DNA from: Planctomycetota bacterium
GTDB taxonomy: Bacteria > Planctomycetota > J058 > JAJDCQ01
Direction of reading: 5' to 3'
Assembly (NCBI GenBank): GCA_029260755.1
Contig: JAJDCQ010000104.1
Location: 1-64,000 of the forward strand
Length of the DNA stretch: 64,000 bases
The stretch's first letter is position 1; every line of letters starts with the position of its first letter. Position numbers and translations under genes: made by a program. The notes below the pieces were generated by a model that searched no databases, had not been told where the DNA came from, and saw nothing but the letters and a program-made list of their open reading frames with translations. Positions 25,149-34,220 of the stretch are shown here, in pieces.

Positions 25149-27362
25149 TTAGTCCACGCCCTCCGCCGGAGAGTCGATCGAGCGGCAGACGAACGGCACG
25201 CCGACCGACAGCAGACCGACGAGCGCCTGGACGACCAGCGGGCGGGCGAGGCTCGGGCTCCAGCCCAGGCTCAGCAGCACCACCGCGATCGTCGCCACGA
25301 TCAGGGCGACCGGGCTGCAGATCAGCGCGAGGGCGGGCGACGCGAGCGGCGGCGGCTCGGGGACGGGTCCGGGCTCGCCGCGCCATCGGCGCAGGGCGGC
25401 GGCGATCTCCTGGAACGTCATCGTGATCCCGGTCACGCCGATGGCGCTCAGGAAGGCCACCAGCATCTCTCCGGCGCCGAAGCCCTGGACGTACAGCCCG
25501 AGCAGGAGGGCGAGGCCGGCGACCCAGCCGGCCACGATCGGCCGGAGGCTCCCGAAGCTCAGAGGCGCGTCGAGCTCGGCGCCGCGGCTCGGCCGGTAGT
25601 CGCTCCACGCGGTGCCGCTCATGCCGGTCTCGATGTCGGCGGCCAGCCGCCGCGCCGTCGGTCGGGCGTGCGGCTCGCGCGAGAGCATCTTCGAGCAAGC
25701 GCGGTCGACCCACTCGGGGACGCGGACCGTGTTGCGGATCGGTTGCCCCTTCGGGAGCGACCCGGTGAGCATCTCGTAGAGGCAGATGCCGAGGGCGTAG
25801 ATGTCGGCGGCCGGGCCGACCGGATCGCTCCCGCGCTGCTCGGGCGCCATGTACTCGACCGTGCCGACGACGCTGCGGGTGACGAGGCTCGCCTCGAGGC
25901 GCGCGTCGGTCGCCTCGACCTGGCAGAGGCCGAAGTCGAGGAGCGTCGTCCGGCCGGACTCGGCGTCGTAGATGAAGTTGCCGGGCTTGAGGTCGCGATG
26001 GACGACCTTCTCGTCGTGGCAGACCCGGACGGCCTCGACCATCTGGCGGAAGATCGCGAGCCCCTGCTCCACATCGAACCGCTCGTGCTCGCGGATGTGC
26101 TCCCACAGGTTGCGGCCGCGGACGAGCTCCATCACCAGATGGGGATGCTCGTCGTCGAGGCGCGCCTCGTGGACCTTCGGGATCGACGGGTGAGTGATCC
26201 GCCGTCCGATCTCCTCCTCGAGGGCGAGGCCGGGCTTCGCGTCCTCGGTGAGGGCGAGCTTGACCGCCACCTCGTCGCCACCATTGATCCGGTGAGCCAC
26301 CCAGACCTCGCCGAAGCCGCCGCGGCCGAGGACGCGCTGGAGCTCGAGATCGCCGCCGATGATCTGGCCGGCCGCGAACGGGCTGGCCGCGCCGAGGAGC
26401 CGCTCGTCCATGAGCGCGGTGCGCGTCGCGCTCTCGCTCCGCTCGGCGTCGACCCTCACCGTCGCCCGGTCCATGAGGGTGAAGACGAGCCGGCGCCGAG
26501 CCTCCTCGGCCGTCTGCACGCGCTTGTCGAGGTCGGGATGGAGGAGCCCGAGCAGGAGCACGTCGTGGCGAAGGGACACGTCCTCGCGCATCTCGTTCAC
26601 GCGGAGGTCGGGCCGCGGCAGCTCGTCGGTGAGCATCTCGTGGAGGACCACGCCGAAGCTGTAGAGGTCGCTCCGCGCGTCGACGGGCGAGCCGCGCCGC
26701 TGCTCGGGCGACATGTAGGCGAGGGTCCCCGCGCACGGGACGTCGCGGCTCACCAGCGACGCCGACACGTACGCCTCGGCGAGCACCCTCTCGGCGACGT
26801 GCCCGAGGCCGAAGTCGATCAGCTTCACGACGCCGTCGCCGTCGATGAGGATGTTCTCGGGCTTGAGGTCGCGGTGGACGAAGCCGCGGCCGTGGAGGTA
26901 GTCGAGCGCGATGAGGGTCTGCTCGGCGACGCTCCGGATCTCCTGGTACTCGAGCAGGCCTGGGCGGAGGATCGCGTCGCGGACGCTCCGCCCCTCGACG
27001 TACTCCATCACGATGTAGGGGATCTCGCCCTCGAGCTCGACCTCGATCAGCGAGACGATGTTCGGGTGATCGAGCTCATCGAGGATCGCGCCCTCGGTGC
27101 GCAGATGCCGGATGTAGAGGGGGTGGGTGGGGATCTTGAGAGCGACCTCGACGCCGCCGCTGCCCGCGGGGCCGAGCGGCCCGTCGAGGGCGTCCTCGTC
27201 ATCGGCCGGGCTGGCGCGACCTGCCGGGCGTCTGGCCCGCCACACCTCGCCGAAGCCGCCCTTGCCGAGGCGCTCGACGAGGAAGTAGGGCCCGAGCGGC
27301 AGCCCCGCCTCGAGCTTCGGTCGCGGGGAGGTGGTCATCGTCTTCGTCGCGGTCGCGCTCAT
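25149..27362 (-). CDS. Membrane protein with two Ser/Thr kinase domains
   Basis: A 737-residue protein containing two complete kinase domains in tandem. Domain 1 (about 24-330): GKGGFGEVW, VALKIP, FVHRDLKPEN, LIDFGLGHV, GTLAYMSPEQ. Domain 2 (about 340-605): GRGGFGEVW, VAVKLA, VVHRDLKPGN, LLDFGLCQV, GTVEYMAPEQ. Both retain lysine, HRD and DFG, so both could be active. The C terminus has about four TM helices (618-730), placing both kinases in the cytoplasm. Start at 27362 lacks a clear ribosome site (an ATG at 27338 is an alternative). The gene follows the zinc-ribbon/TPR protein by 50 bp and appears to be the last gene of a four-gene cluster with a STAS protein and a metalloprotease. Confidence 0.92.
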   Translation of the reverse strand: MSATATKTMTTSPRPKLEAGLPLGPYFLVERLGKGGFGEVWRARRPAGRASPADDEDALDGPLGPAGSGGVEVALKIPTHPLYIRHLRTEGAILDELDHPNIVSLIEVELEGEIPYIVMEYVEGRSVRDAILRPGLLEYQEIRSVAEQTLIALDYLHGRGFVHRDLKPENILIDGDGVVKLIDFGLGHVAERVLAEAYVSASLVSRDVPCAGTLAYMSPEQRRGSPVDARSDLYSFGVVLHEMLTDELPRPDLRVNEMREDVSLRHDVLLLGLLHPDLDKRVQTAEEARRRLVFTLMDRATVRVDAERSESATRTALMDERLLGAASPFAAGQIIGGDLELQRVLGRGGFGEVWVAHRINGGDEVAVKLALTEDAKPGLALEEEIGRRITHPSIPKVHEARLDDEHPHLVMELVRGRNLWEHIREHERFDVEQGLAIFRQMVEAVRVCHDEKVVHRDLKPGNFIYDAESGRTTLLDFGLCQVEATDARLEASLVTRSVVGTVEYMAPEQRGSDPVGPAADIYALGICLYEMLTGSLPKGQPIRNTVRVPEWVDRACSKMLSREPHARPTARRLAADIETGMSGTAWSDYRPSRGAELDAPLSFGSLRPIVAGWVAGLALLLGLYVQGFGAGEMLVAFLSAIGVTGITMTFQEIAAALRRWRGEPGPVPEPPPLASPALALICSPVALIVATIAVVLLSLGWSPSLARPLVVQALVGLLSVGVPFVCRSIDSPAEGVD

Positions 27363-27412
27363 GGGCCGAGCCGACGCAATCCGCGCGCCGGCCGACGGGC
27401 CCCGGGCGCGGG

Positions 27413-30400
27413 CTACCCGTCGGCGGGCGGCGAGCCCATCGCGAGGTCGACGCGCTCGAGCGCCTCGAAGAGGTTGATCGTCGCCTCGAGGGTGGCCGCG
27501 TCGGGGAGGAGCATCCCGGTGTAGTCGAACGAGTCGAACGCCGCGTCGCGCGAGGCGTCGTCGTCCCCACCGATCTGCGGGACGAGGCGCGAGGTCTGGG
27601 GCGCGAGCTTCTCGAGCACGCTCCGCGCGTCATCGCGGGCGGCGAGGTCGCGGAGGGTCTCCCGGACGTCGCCGTCCTCGGGCGCGTGCTCGAGCACCTC
27701 GAGCCAGGCCCGCGCCTCCTCACGCCAACGCCCGTCCTCGTTGCAGAGGACGGCGATCCGCTTGTGGGCGCGCGCGAGATCCTCCTCGCCCTCGGCCAGC
27801 TTGACGTCCTGTCGGAGCCAGGCGAGCGCCTCCTCGAACCGACCATGGCGGAGGAGATAGCCGGTCGCCACGCCGGTCGCGTCCATCCCCATGCCCGCGG
27901 CGATCTCGCGGAGCGCTCCTCGGTCGCCGGTGTCGACGTAGGCGGCGAGGAGGAGGTTACGGGCCTCGGAGTCCTTCTTGTTCGCGTCGAGGCGGGCCTT
28001 GAGCTCGGGGATCCGACGCTTGCCGACGATCTTGCTCGCCTGCTGCCGGAGCTTCCTCGCCTCGAGGATCACCCGGTCGGCGTCGTCGTCGTCGATCACC
28101 GGCTCGAGGAGCGGCTGGACGAACTCCGCGGCGTCGTGGCCGAGGGCGAGCCAGGCGAGCTCGACCCGCACCTCGTCGCTCAGCGCCTCGGTCGCGACGG
28201 CCTTCTCGAGGAGCTCGCGTCCCTCGTCGGCGCGCCCCGCGCCGAACAGCACGAGACCGAGCTCGGCCATCAGGTCGCGCGCCGCGCCGCTCTCGATCGC
28301 CTGACGATAGGTCTCGGCCGCCGCGTCGAGGTCGCCGTTCGCGCGCTCGAGACGCGCGCGAACGGTCAGGAGCGACGCCCGTCTGGGGAGCTCTCCGACG
28401 AGCTTCCCGATGACGTCGATCGCCCGTTCGACGCCCTTGGGGGGCTCGGCGCGGTCCGTGGCGGTGGCGCGGACGAGCGCCGCGGCGATCGCGGAGGACT
28501 CGTCGATCGAGTCCTCGTCGTCGTCCCACGACGGCAGCGCCGGAGACGCGGCGGCCGGGGTCTCGGGCTTCGAGCTCGCCTCGTCCTTCGCCTCGTCCTT
28601 CGCGTCGTCCTTCGCCTCGTCCGTCTCGTCGCCCGTCGCTTCGTCCTTCGTCTCGCCCTTCGCATCCTCGGCGGCCGGGGCGTCGCCCTCGACCAGGGTC
28701 CCCTCATCGTCGGCCCGCGTCGACGCCTCGAGGACGCGGCCGATGACCGCCTCGATGCGCTTCGCCGCCGCCTCCGGGTCCCCCTTCTCGACCAGGAGCT
28801 CGCCGAGGACGGCCGCGAGGTGAAGATCGCCGACCTCGTCCATGACCGCCTCGAGGGTCGCGATCGCGCGGTCGTTCTGCCGTCCCTTGCGGTGGAGGTC
28901 GGAGAGGTAGAGGGCCCCCTCGCGCCGATCGCTCAGCCGCGGGCAGACCTCCTCGGCCACCTCGACCAGCCTCGGGAGGAGGTAGGGGTCGCGGGCGACG
29001 CGCTCGAAGATCGCGAACGCCTCGTCCCACTCCTCGATCTCCGCGAGCGCGCGGCAGAGCGCGAGCGAGTCGTCGGGGCTGTCCTCGCCGGCATCGACCT
29101 TCTTCCGGAGAGCTTCGATCTCGTTTCGCCGGCGCTGGCGACGCGCCTCGCGCAGATCGACGGCGAGCGTCTCGTCGCCAGGGTGAAGCTCGACCGCCCG
29201 CTCGAGCTCGCGGACGGCGAGGTCGAGGTCCCCGCGATCGACGGCGACCGCCGCGAGGAGCGCGAGGACGTCGCGATCCTCCGCCGCGAGCTCCTTGCCC
29301 TTCTCGAGGAGCTCGAACGCCTCGTCGAGCTCTCCGGCGTCGCGGCGGAGGCGCGCGAGCTCGAGGGCCGGCTCGGCGCCGCCGGCGCCGGAGTCGAGGA
29401 GCGATCGGTACTCGCTCTCGGCCCGGCGTCGAAGCCCGACCTCGGTGCACGCCCGGGCCAGGCGGAGGCGCACCTCCTGGTTGCCGGACGACGCCTCGCT
29501 CGCCCGCTGGAGCACGATCAGCGCGATCTCGGGTCGGCCCGACTCCCCCTCGAGGCGCGCCAGCTGAAGGGCGACCTCGGCCATCTCGGGGAAGCGATCG
29601 AAGACCGCGCGACCCGCGCGCCGCGTCCGCTCGAACGGGGCGCTCTCGCGCGCCTCGAGCTGCCCGAGGATCTCGACGGCCGCGTCGGGGACGCCCTTCA
29701 TCGCGATGAGCTGACTGCTGAAGACGAGCGCCTCGAGGGCGTCCTCGGAGCTCTCGTCCTCGGGCTCGATCGTCCCGAGCACCTCCTCGGCCAGCGCGAG
29801 CTCGCCGAGCTCGAGGGCGAGGAATCCGGAGATGACGAGCCACCGGTTGCGGCGGGCCGAGTCGAGGTCGGCGAGGGTCTTCAGGCGCGGGAGGCAGTCC
29901 TCCTTACGGTCGCGCCGGATGAGCGCCGCGACGAGGCGCTCGATCACGGTGACGCTCTTGGGCGCGAGTCGCTCGGCCACCTCGAGGTGGAGGAGGCACG
30001 CGTCGAGGTCGTCGAGGTCCTCGAGCACCGCGGCGAGGGCGACCCGCGCCCACGGATCCTTCGGGTCCCCCGCGACCGCGCTCTGGGCGCGGCGGAGGGC
30101 GTCGTCGAGCCGGCCGCCCCGCTGGATCGCGGCGATCTGAACCGCTCGACCGCGCCGGGCGACGGCCTGGAGGAACTGCCCCTCGGCGCGCACCCACGGA
30201 GTCGGGTCGTCGGGCTCGTCGGGGTACCCGTCGTCGTCGCCGAGGACGAGCTCGTTCGGGCTCGGCGTCGGCTCGGGCTCGGCGACCGGCGCCGACGCGG
30301 GCACGGGCGTCGGCTCGGGCTCGGAAACCGGCGCCGGCGCCGGAGTCGGCGTGGGAGCGGGAGCCGGCGCGGGCGCGGGAGCGGGAGCGGCGGCTGGCTC

Positions 30401-31648
30401 CGTCGGCGCCGGATACGCCGGCGGCGCCTGGTACTCGGGCTGCGCCGGGTAGGAGGGTTGCGCCGGGTAGGCGGGCTGCGCGGGAGGCGCGGGCGGCTGG
30501 ACGGGTGCGGCAGGCGGCGGGGCGGCCGCGGCGAGCGGCGCCTCCTCCTCCGACGAGAGCGACATGTCGACGAAGCGAGCCGACCCGCTCGGCGCCGGCC
30601 CGTCGAGCGTCCCGGGCGCCCCCATGGGCTGGTACCCGGTCAGGGGCGCGTCGGCCGCCGGCTGCGGAGGGTACGCGGGCTGCGCCGGCGGCGACGGCTG
30701 CGCGTAGGCGGGCGGCGGGGCCGACTGACCGTAGGCATCCGCCGGCGGGTAAGCGGGCTGCGCGGGTTGGGCCGGCTGCGCCGGCGGGGGCGCCGGCTGC
30801 GGCGGCGGGGCCGGAGGGGGCGGCGGCGGCGGCGCGGCCGGAGGCGGCGGCGGTGGCGGTGGCGGAGGCGGCGGTGGCGGTGGCGGTGGGGGCGCCGCCT
30901 GCTCGGTTCCGAGTCGCCCGAGACGCCGCGCCTCGTTCGTGAACCACGTCAGGAGCCGGTTCGCGTCGTCACGCCGTCCCGATGTGAACTGGTAGAGCCG
31001 GTCGTAGGCGCCCTGACGGTCGCCCCGCTCCATGATCGAGAGCACCTCCTCCTTGAGCGAAGGCGTGATCTTGATCTTGCGCTTGCCCTCGGGCTTCTTC
31101 GGCGGCGGCGGCTCGTCGTGCTCGTCTTGCGCGGGGCGGCGACCTCGCAGGCGCGTGGATCCGCTCGGCGCCCGGGCCGATCCGGCCCGCTTGGCGCGAC
31201 CCCGTGGCGCCGGACCGCGCCGTCCGCTCGTCGCACCGCGGCCGCGCCCCTTGGCGGCCCGACCGCGTCCCTTCTTCTTCGGCGGCGGCTCGAGGTCACC
31301 CTCGTCGTCGTCGCGCTCGAGCATCACCTTCAAGCACTTGTTGCACTGGATGACGCCGTCGATCTCGTCGGGAAGCTGGTCCTCGTAGTATTCGGCCCCG
31401 CAGTGATGACAGTTGATCATCTCCTTGAGGTCGAGCTTGAAGCCGCCGCTGTCGCTCCCCGAGGGAGCGAGGGCGGGCGGAGGAGGCTCGGCGACGGCAA
31501 CGGCGGCGGCGGCGGCGGCGGGCGCAGGCGCCGCGACGCCGCTGACGGACACGGTGGTGCCGCAGACCCGGCACGGGAACTCGTCGAGCCCCGAGAGATG
31601 GCCTATCTCGTAACGCGCCCCACAGCGGGAGCAATCACGCGTGTCCAT
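27413..31648 (-). CDS. Giant double zinc-ribbon TPR protein
   Basis: A 1411-residue cytoplasmic protein. Two zinc ribbons open it: Cys6, 9, 26, 29 and Cys80, 83, 102, 105. A basic, Arg/Gly-rich segment follows (RGRAAKGRGRGATSG, about 125-190), then a Pro-rich region to about 480 that includes a run of about 20 consecutive prolines. Residues 490-1400 are TPR-like helical repeats (LEVAERLAPKS, RELERAVELHPGD), interrupted by an Asp/Glu/Lys/Ala-rich insert. Start at the ATG at 31648, 11 bp after the STAS stop. No catalytic motif is visible. It looks like a very large scaffold whose zinc ribbons and basic patch may bind nucleic acid or protein; its neighbours suggest a role in a phospho-signalling complex. 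Confidence 0.85.
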   Translation of the reverse strand: MDTRDCSRCGARYEIGHLSGLDEFPCRVCGTTVSVSGVAAPAPAAAAAAVAVAEPPPPALAPSGSDSGGFKLDLKEMINCHHCGAEYYEDQLPDEIDGVIQCNKCLKVMLERDDDEGDLEPPPKKKGRGRAAKGRGRGATSGRRGPAPRGRAKRAGSARAPSGSTRLRGRRPAQDEHDEPPPPKKPEGKRKIKITPSLKEEVLSIMERGDRQGAYDRLYQFTSGRRDDANRLLTWFTNEARRLGRLGTEQAAPPPPPPPPPPPPPPPPPPAAPPPPPPPAPPPQPAPPPAQPAQPAQPAYPPADAYGQSAPPPAYAQPSPPAQPAYPPQPAADAPLTGYQPMGAPGTLDGPAPSGSARFVDMSLSSEEEAPLAAAAPPPAAPVQPPAPPAQPAYPAQPSYPAQPEYQAPPAYPAPTEPAAAPAPAPAPAPAPTPTPAPAPVSEPEPTPVPASAPVAEPEPTPSPNELVLGDDDGYPDEPDDPTPWVRAEGQFLQAVARRGRAVQIAAIQRGGRLDDALRRAQSAVAGDPKDPWARVALAAVLEDLDDLDACLLHLEVAERLAPKSVTVIERLVAALIRRDRKEDCLPRLKTLADLDSARRNRWLVISGFLALELGELALAEEVLGTIEPEDESSEDALEALVFSSQLIAMKGVPDAAVEILGQLEARESAPFERTRRAGRAVFDRFPEMAEVALQLARLEGESGRPEIALIVLQRASEASSGNQEVRLRLARACTEVGLRRRAESEYRSLLDSGAGGAEPALELARLRRDAGELDEAFELLEKGKELAAEDRDVLALLAAVAVDRGDLDLAVRELERAVELHPGDETLAVDLREARRQRRRNEIEALRKKVDAGEDSPDDSLALCRALAEIEEWDEAFAIFERVARDPYLLPRLVEVAEEVCPRLSDRREGALYLSDLHRKGRQNDRAIATLEAVMDEVGDLHLAAVLGELLVEKGDPEAAAKRIEAVIGRVLEASTRADDEGTLVEGDAPAAEDAKGETKDEATGDETDEAKDDAKDEAKDEASSKPETPAAASPALPSWDDDEDSIDESSAIAAALVRATATDRAEPPKGVERAIDVIGKLVGELPRRASLLTVRARLERANGDLDAAAETYRQAIESGAARDLMAELGLVLFGAGRADEGRELLEKAVATEALSDEVRVELAWLALGHDAAEFVQPLLEPVIDDDDADRVILEARKLRQQASKIVGKRRIPELKARLDANKKDSEARNLLLAAYVDTGDRGALREIAAGMGMDATGVATGYLLRHGRFEEALAWLRQDVKLAEGEEDLARAHKRIAVLCNEDGRWREEARAWLEVLEHAPEDGDVRETLRDLAARDDARSVLEKLAPQTSRLVPQIGGDDDASRDAAFDSFDYTGMLLPDAATLEATINLFEALERVDLAMGSPPADG
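30838..30893. repeat. Short tandem repeat encoding polyproline
   Basis: Plus-strand GGC/GGT/GGA triplets in imperfect 6-nt tandem units encode, on the minus strand, about 20 consecutive prolines of the giant TPR protein. Such tracts stall ribosomes unless EF-P acts, and can vary in length by slippage. Confidence 0.7.
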
Positions 31649-31659
31649 GGTGCCTCATG

Positions 31660-32001
31660 CTACCCGATCGCCGCATCCTCCGCCTCCAGGGCGGACGTCT
31701 CATCGTCGAAGATCCGGACCAGCTTGACGACCCCCGAGAGCTCCAGGATCTCCCGCACGCCGGCGGGGACCGCGAGCAGCCGCAGGTCGTACATCGTCTT
31801 GAGCTTGAGGATCATCGACAGCCCCGAGCTCGACATGTAGTCGACGCCGCCGAGGTGGAGGACGACGCGCGTCTTGCCGCGGCTCCGGGCGGCGTCGACC
31901 GCCTCGCCGCCGCTCGCGCCATCGAAGCGACCGCCGAGGGTGATCAGCAGCGCCTCGCCCCGAACCTCGGAGGTGACCGTCGAGTCTTCCACGTCAGGCA
32001 T
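31660..32001 (-). CDS. STAS-domain anti-sigma-factor antagonist
   Basis: A 113-residue single-domain STAS protein of the SpoIIAA type. It has the beta-alpha core (ALLITLGGRFDGASG, TRVVLHLGGVDYMSSSGLSMILKLKTMY) with the phospho-acceptor position at Ser59, immediately before the conserved Gly-Leu. In the family, phosphorylation of this serine by a partner kinase and dephosphorylation by a PP2C phosphatase control release of a sigma factor or another client. No SpoIIAB-like kinase or PP2C is present nearby; instead two Hanks kinase domains lie two genes downstream. Its start overlaps the metalloprotease stop by 8 bp and the giant TPR gene begins 11 bp after its stop. Confidence 0.92.
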   Translation of the reverse strand: MPDVEDSTVTSEVRGEALLITLGGRFDGASGGEAVDAARSRGKTRVVLHLGGVDYMSSSGLSMILKLKTMYDLRLLAVPAGVREILELSGVVKLVRIFDDETSALEAEDAAIG

Positions 32002-32878
32002 ACTCCAGGTGGTCGAAGGTGGCTCGGAAGATGGTGTAGACCTGCTCCCACGCCCGGCGGACCGGACGCTCGAGGCTCTCGATGAACGCCCGGAGCTCGG
32101 CGCCGCAGGCGGTGTAGATCAGGTAGGTCTCGGCGAGGAACTCGTTGAAGACGAACTTCTGATAGAGGCGGCGCGTCGAGGCGTCGATCAGGAACTCGAC
32201 GCCGAGGAAGGCGTCGGCGTCCGCGAGGACGCGATACAGGCGGAAGAGCTCGGCGCGCGTCCCGCGCGACATGGCGTGCTCGTGGGCGTGACCGAGCTCG
32301 TGGAGGAAGAGCCCGATGAAGGTGCGCTTCGCGCCGCGGATCGCGAAGTCGTACATGAGGACGGCGTCGTTGCTGAACGCGCTCGCCTTCGCGCTGTCGG
32401 GCCCCCAGCCGCCGAGCTGGAGTCGGGCGAGCTGCGGGCGGTCGAGGTGACTCGGCGGGAGGCACCGGAGGACGTCGCGCGCGACGCGATAGATGAAGCC
32501 GAAGCGCGGGTTCGGGGGAGGCGCGTTCTCCCGCGAGCCGTTCGCGCCGTTGCCGCGTCCCTGATGACCGCGCGTGTTGAGGCGGACGTCGCTCGCGTCG
32601 AGGATCTCCTGAAGCTCGATCAGCGCGTCGTCGTCCCGCTCCTCGAGGATCCCCTCGATCCGCCGCCACCGGAGGTAGGCGCCGTACTCCTCCTTCGTGG
32701 AGGGGTACCACATGCTCGACGACCCGCCCTTGATCGTGCCGCCCATGAGATACCCGCGCTCGGTCTTGGAGATGCGTTGCCCGAAACGGAAGTCCTTCTC
32801 GAGCTCCTCGGTGAGGTGCGGCACGTCGGCGATCCGGCTCGCCCAGGCGTCCCGGAGCTCACGAACCTCGGAAGGCAT
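31994..32878 (-). CDS. HELGH-type zinc metalloprotease, STAS-linked
   Basis: A 294-residue protein of no family I can name, with a zincin signature: FLHELGHAHEH gives ligands His193 and His197 and catalytic Glu194, and Glu250 in FNEFLAETY is placed like a gluzincin third ligand. No signal peptide or TM helix appears from the start used, so it seems cytoplasmic. I chose the ATG at 32878 because upstream codons (to 33007) are Arg/Ala-rich shadow; no strong ribosome site marks it, so the start is uncertain (32935 possible). Its 3' end overlaps the STAS start by 8 bp, implying coupled translation. Substrate unknown; the STAS protein, the scaffold or an anti-sigma are candidates by position. Confidence 0.78.
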   Translation of the reverse strand: MPSEVRELRDAWASRIADVPHLTEELEKDFRFGQRISKTERGYLMGGTIKGGSSSMWYPSTKEEYGAYLRWRRIEGILEERDDDALIELQEILDASDVRLNTRGHQGRGNGANGSRENAPPPNPRFGFIYRVARDVLRCLPPSHLDRPQLARLQLGGWGPDSAKASAFSNDAVLMYDFAIRGAKRTFIGLFLHELGHAHEHAMSRGTRAELFRLYRVLADADAFLGVEFLIDASTRRLYQKFVFNEFLAETYLIYTACGAELRAFIESLERPVRRAWEQVYTIFRATFDHLEYA

Positions 32879-33080
32879 CGCACGCAAAGCCAAGAAGCAC
32901 CTGATCCTATGCGTGAGGCTCGGCGCCCGCATCGACGCCGGCGGCGCCCTCGCCGCGCTCGCGAACGCGCGGCGACCTCGGAACGACCCGGTTCGGGCCG
33001 TCACCAACCGTCACGAGTCGAATTATAGCCCTGAGCGGAACGGCTGGTCAAAGAGGGCGGAGCGTGGAGCCGCCCCGAGA

Positions 33081-34220
33081 TCAGACGCTCGTGGCCACCG
33101 CCCGGCGGCTGCGGAAGCCGAGCTCGACGCCGCCGAGGAGGCCGATCATCGCGAACGCGATCGGGGCGAACCAGCCGCCGAGGCGCTCGGAGATCCGGCC
33201 CTGCAGCGCCAGGTCCTGGAAGACGAAATCGCAGAAGAAATAGGAGCCGCTGACGACGAGGCAGAGCAGGACCGCCTGGTAGACGTCGCGGGTGTCGGGT
33301 CGGGCGGCGAACGGGAGGCCGACGAGCAGCAGGACGATCCCCGACAGGGGGTAGGCGACGCGGGCGTGGGCGAGGAGGCGGAGGTGGCGCAGCCCGGGCC
33401 GGCGGCTGGCGACCGCCCAGATCTCGGCCGTCGACGCGGTCACGGCGTCGCCGAGGGCGAAGGCGAGCTCCTCGGGGCGGATGTCGGTCTCGAGGACGAG
33501 CCCTTCGTCGGGGATCGGGATGACCGCGAGGCGCCCCTGCGCGTCCGCTTCGAGCTCGCCGACGCCATCGACCGGGACCGAGAACCCTGCCTCGAGGAGC
33601 CAGCGCCCGGCCCCATCGCCGCCCTCGTCCTCGATCCATCGTCCGCGCGCGGCGTAGATCTCCTCGACGGTGACGCCGTCGACGCGCCGGGAGTAGTGCC
33701 CGCCGTCGAACGACTGCTCGCCGACGTGGTAGTGGAGGACGCGGAGCGTCCCGCCCGCTCCATCATTGATGGGACCCGGCGCGTCCTCAGCCTTGCCCCG
33801 CCGCCGGCTCCGGCTCGTCAGGTCGTCCGCGATCCCGCGGAGCGACGGCATCAACACCTCCTGGATGGCGACGCAGCCGAGCGTGATCGCGATCGCCGCG
33901 GCGAAGATCGGGGCGAGGACCCGGGCGGAGCTCCGCCCGGACGAGAGCATCGGCACGAGCTCGTTCTGCCGGTTCAGCCAGGTGACCGCGAAGATCGCCG
34001 CGAGGAGGAGGATGAACGGGGCGAGACGCTGGAAGATCAGCGGCAGGTGGTAGGCGTAGTAGCGGAGCACCGCCGAGACCGGGTGCTCGGCCTCGGAGAA
34101 CGAACCGAGGTGATTGAACGCATCGACGATGAGGTAGAACCCGAGGACGGTGCTCACCCAGATCCCGTAGGCGATCGCGAAGCTCTTCAGGATGTAGCGG
34201 TCGAGGATCCCGGGGATCAC
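33081..34220 (-). CDS. lptG: LPS export permease, LptG-type
   Basis: A 379-residue inner-membrane subunit of the LptBFG transporter that extracts lipopolysaccharide from the inner membrane. YjgP/YjgQ family features: N-terminal DRYILKSFAIAYGIWVSTVLGFYLIVDAFNHL helix pair, ELVPMLSSGRSSARVLAPIF, a periplasmic jellyroll in the middle, and three C-terminal TM helices. The GTG start at 34220 overlaps the upstream lptF stop (GTGA). The order lptF-lptG matches the usual operon. It is assigned LptG because it is the second gene; the two subunits are similar and could be swapped. Confidence 0.88.
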   Translation of the reverse strand: MIPGILDRYILKSFAIAYGIWVSTVLGFYLIVDAFNHLGSFSEAEHPVSAVLRYYAYHLPLIFQRLAPFILLLAAIFAVTWLNRQNELVPMLSSGRSSARVLAPIFAAAIAITLGCVAIQEVLMPSLRGIADDLTSRSRRRGKAEDAPGPINDGAGGTLRVLHYHVGEQSFDGGHYSRRVDGVTVEEIYAARGRWIEDEGGDGAGRWLLEAGFSVPVDGVGELEADAQGRLAVIPIPDEGLVLETDIRPEELAFALGDAVTASTAEIWAVASRRPGLRHLRLLAHARVAYPLSGIVLLLVGLPFAARPDTRDVYQAVLLCLVVSGSYFFCDFVFQDLALQGRISERLGGWFAPIAFAMIGLLGGVELGFRSRRAVATSV

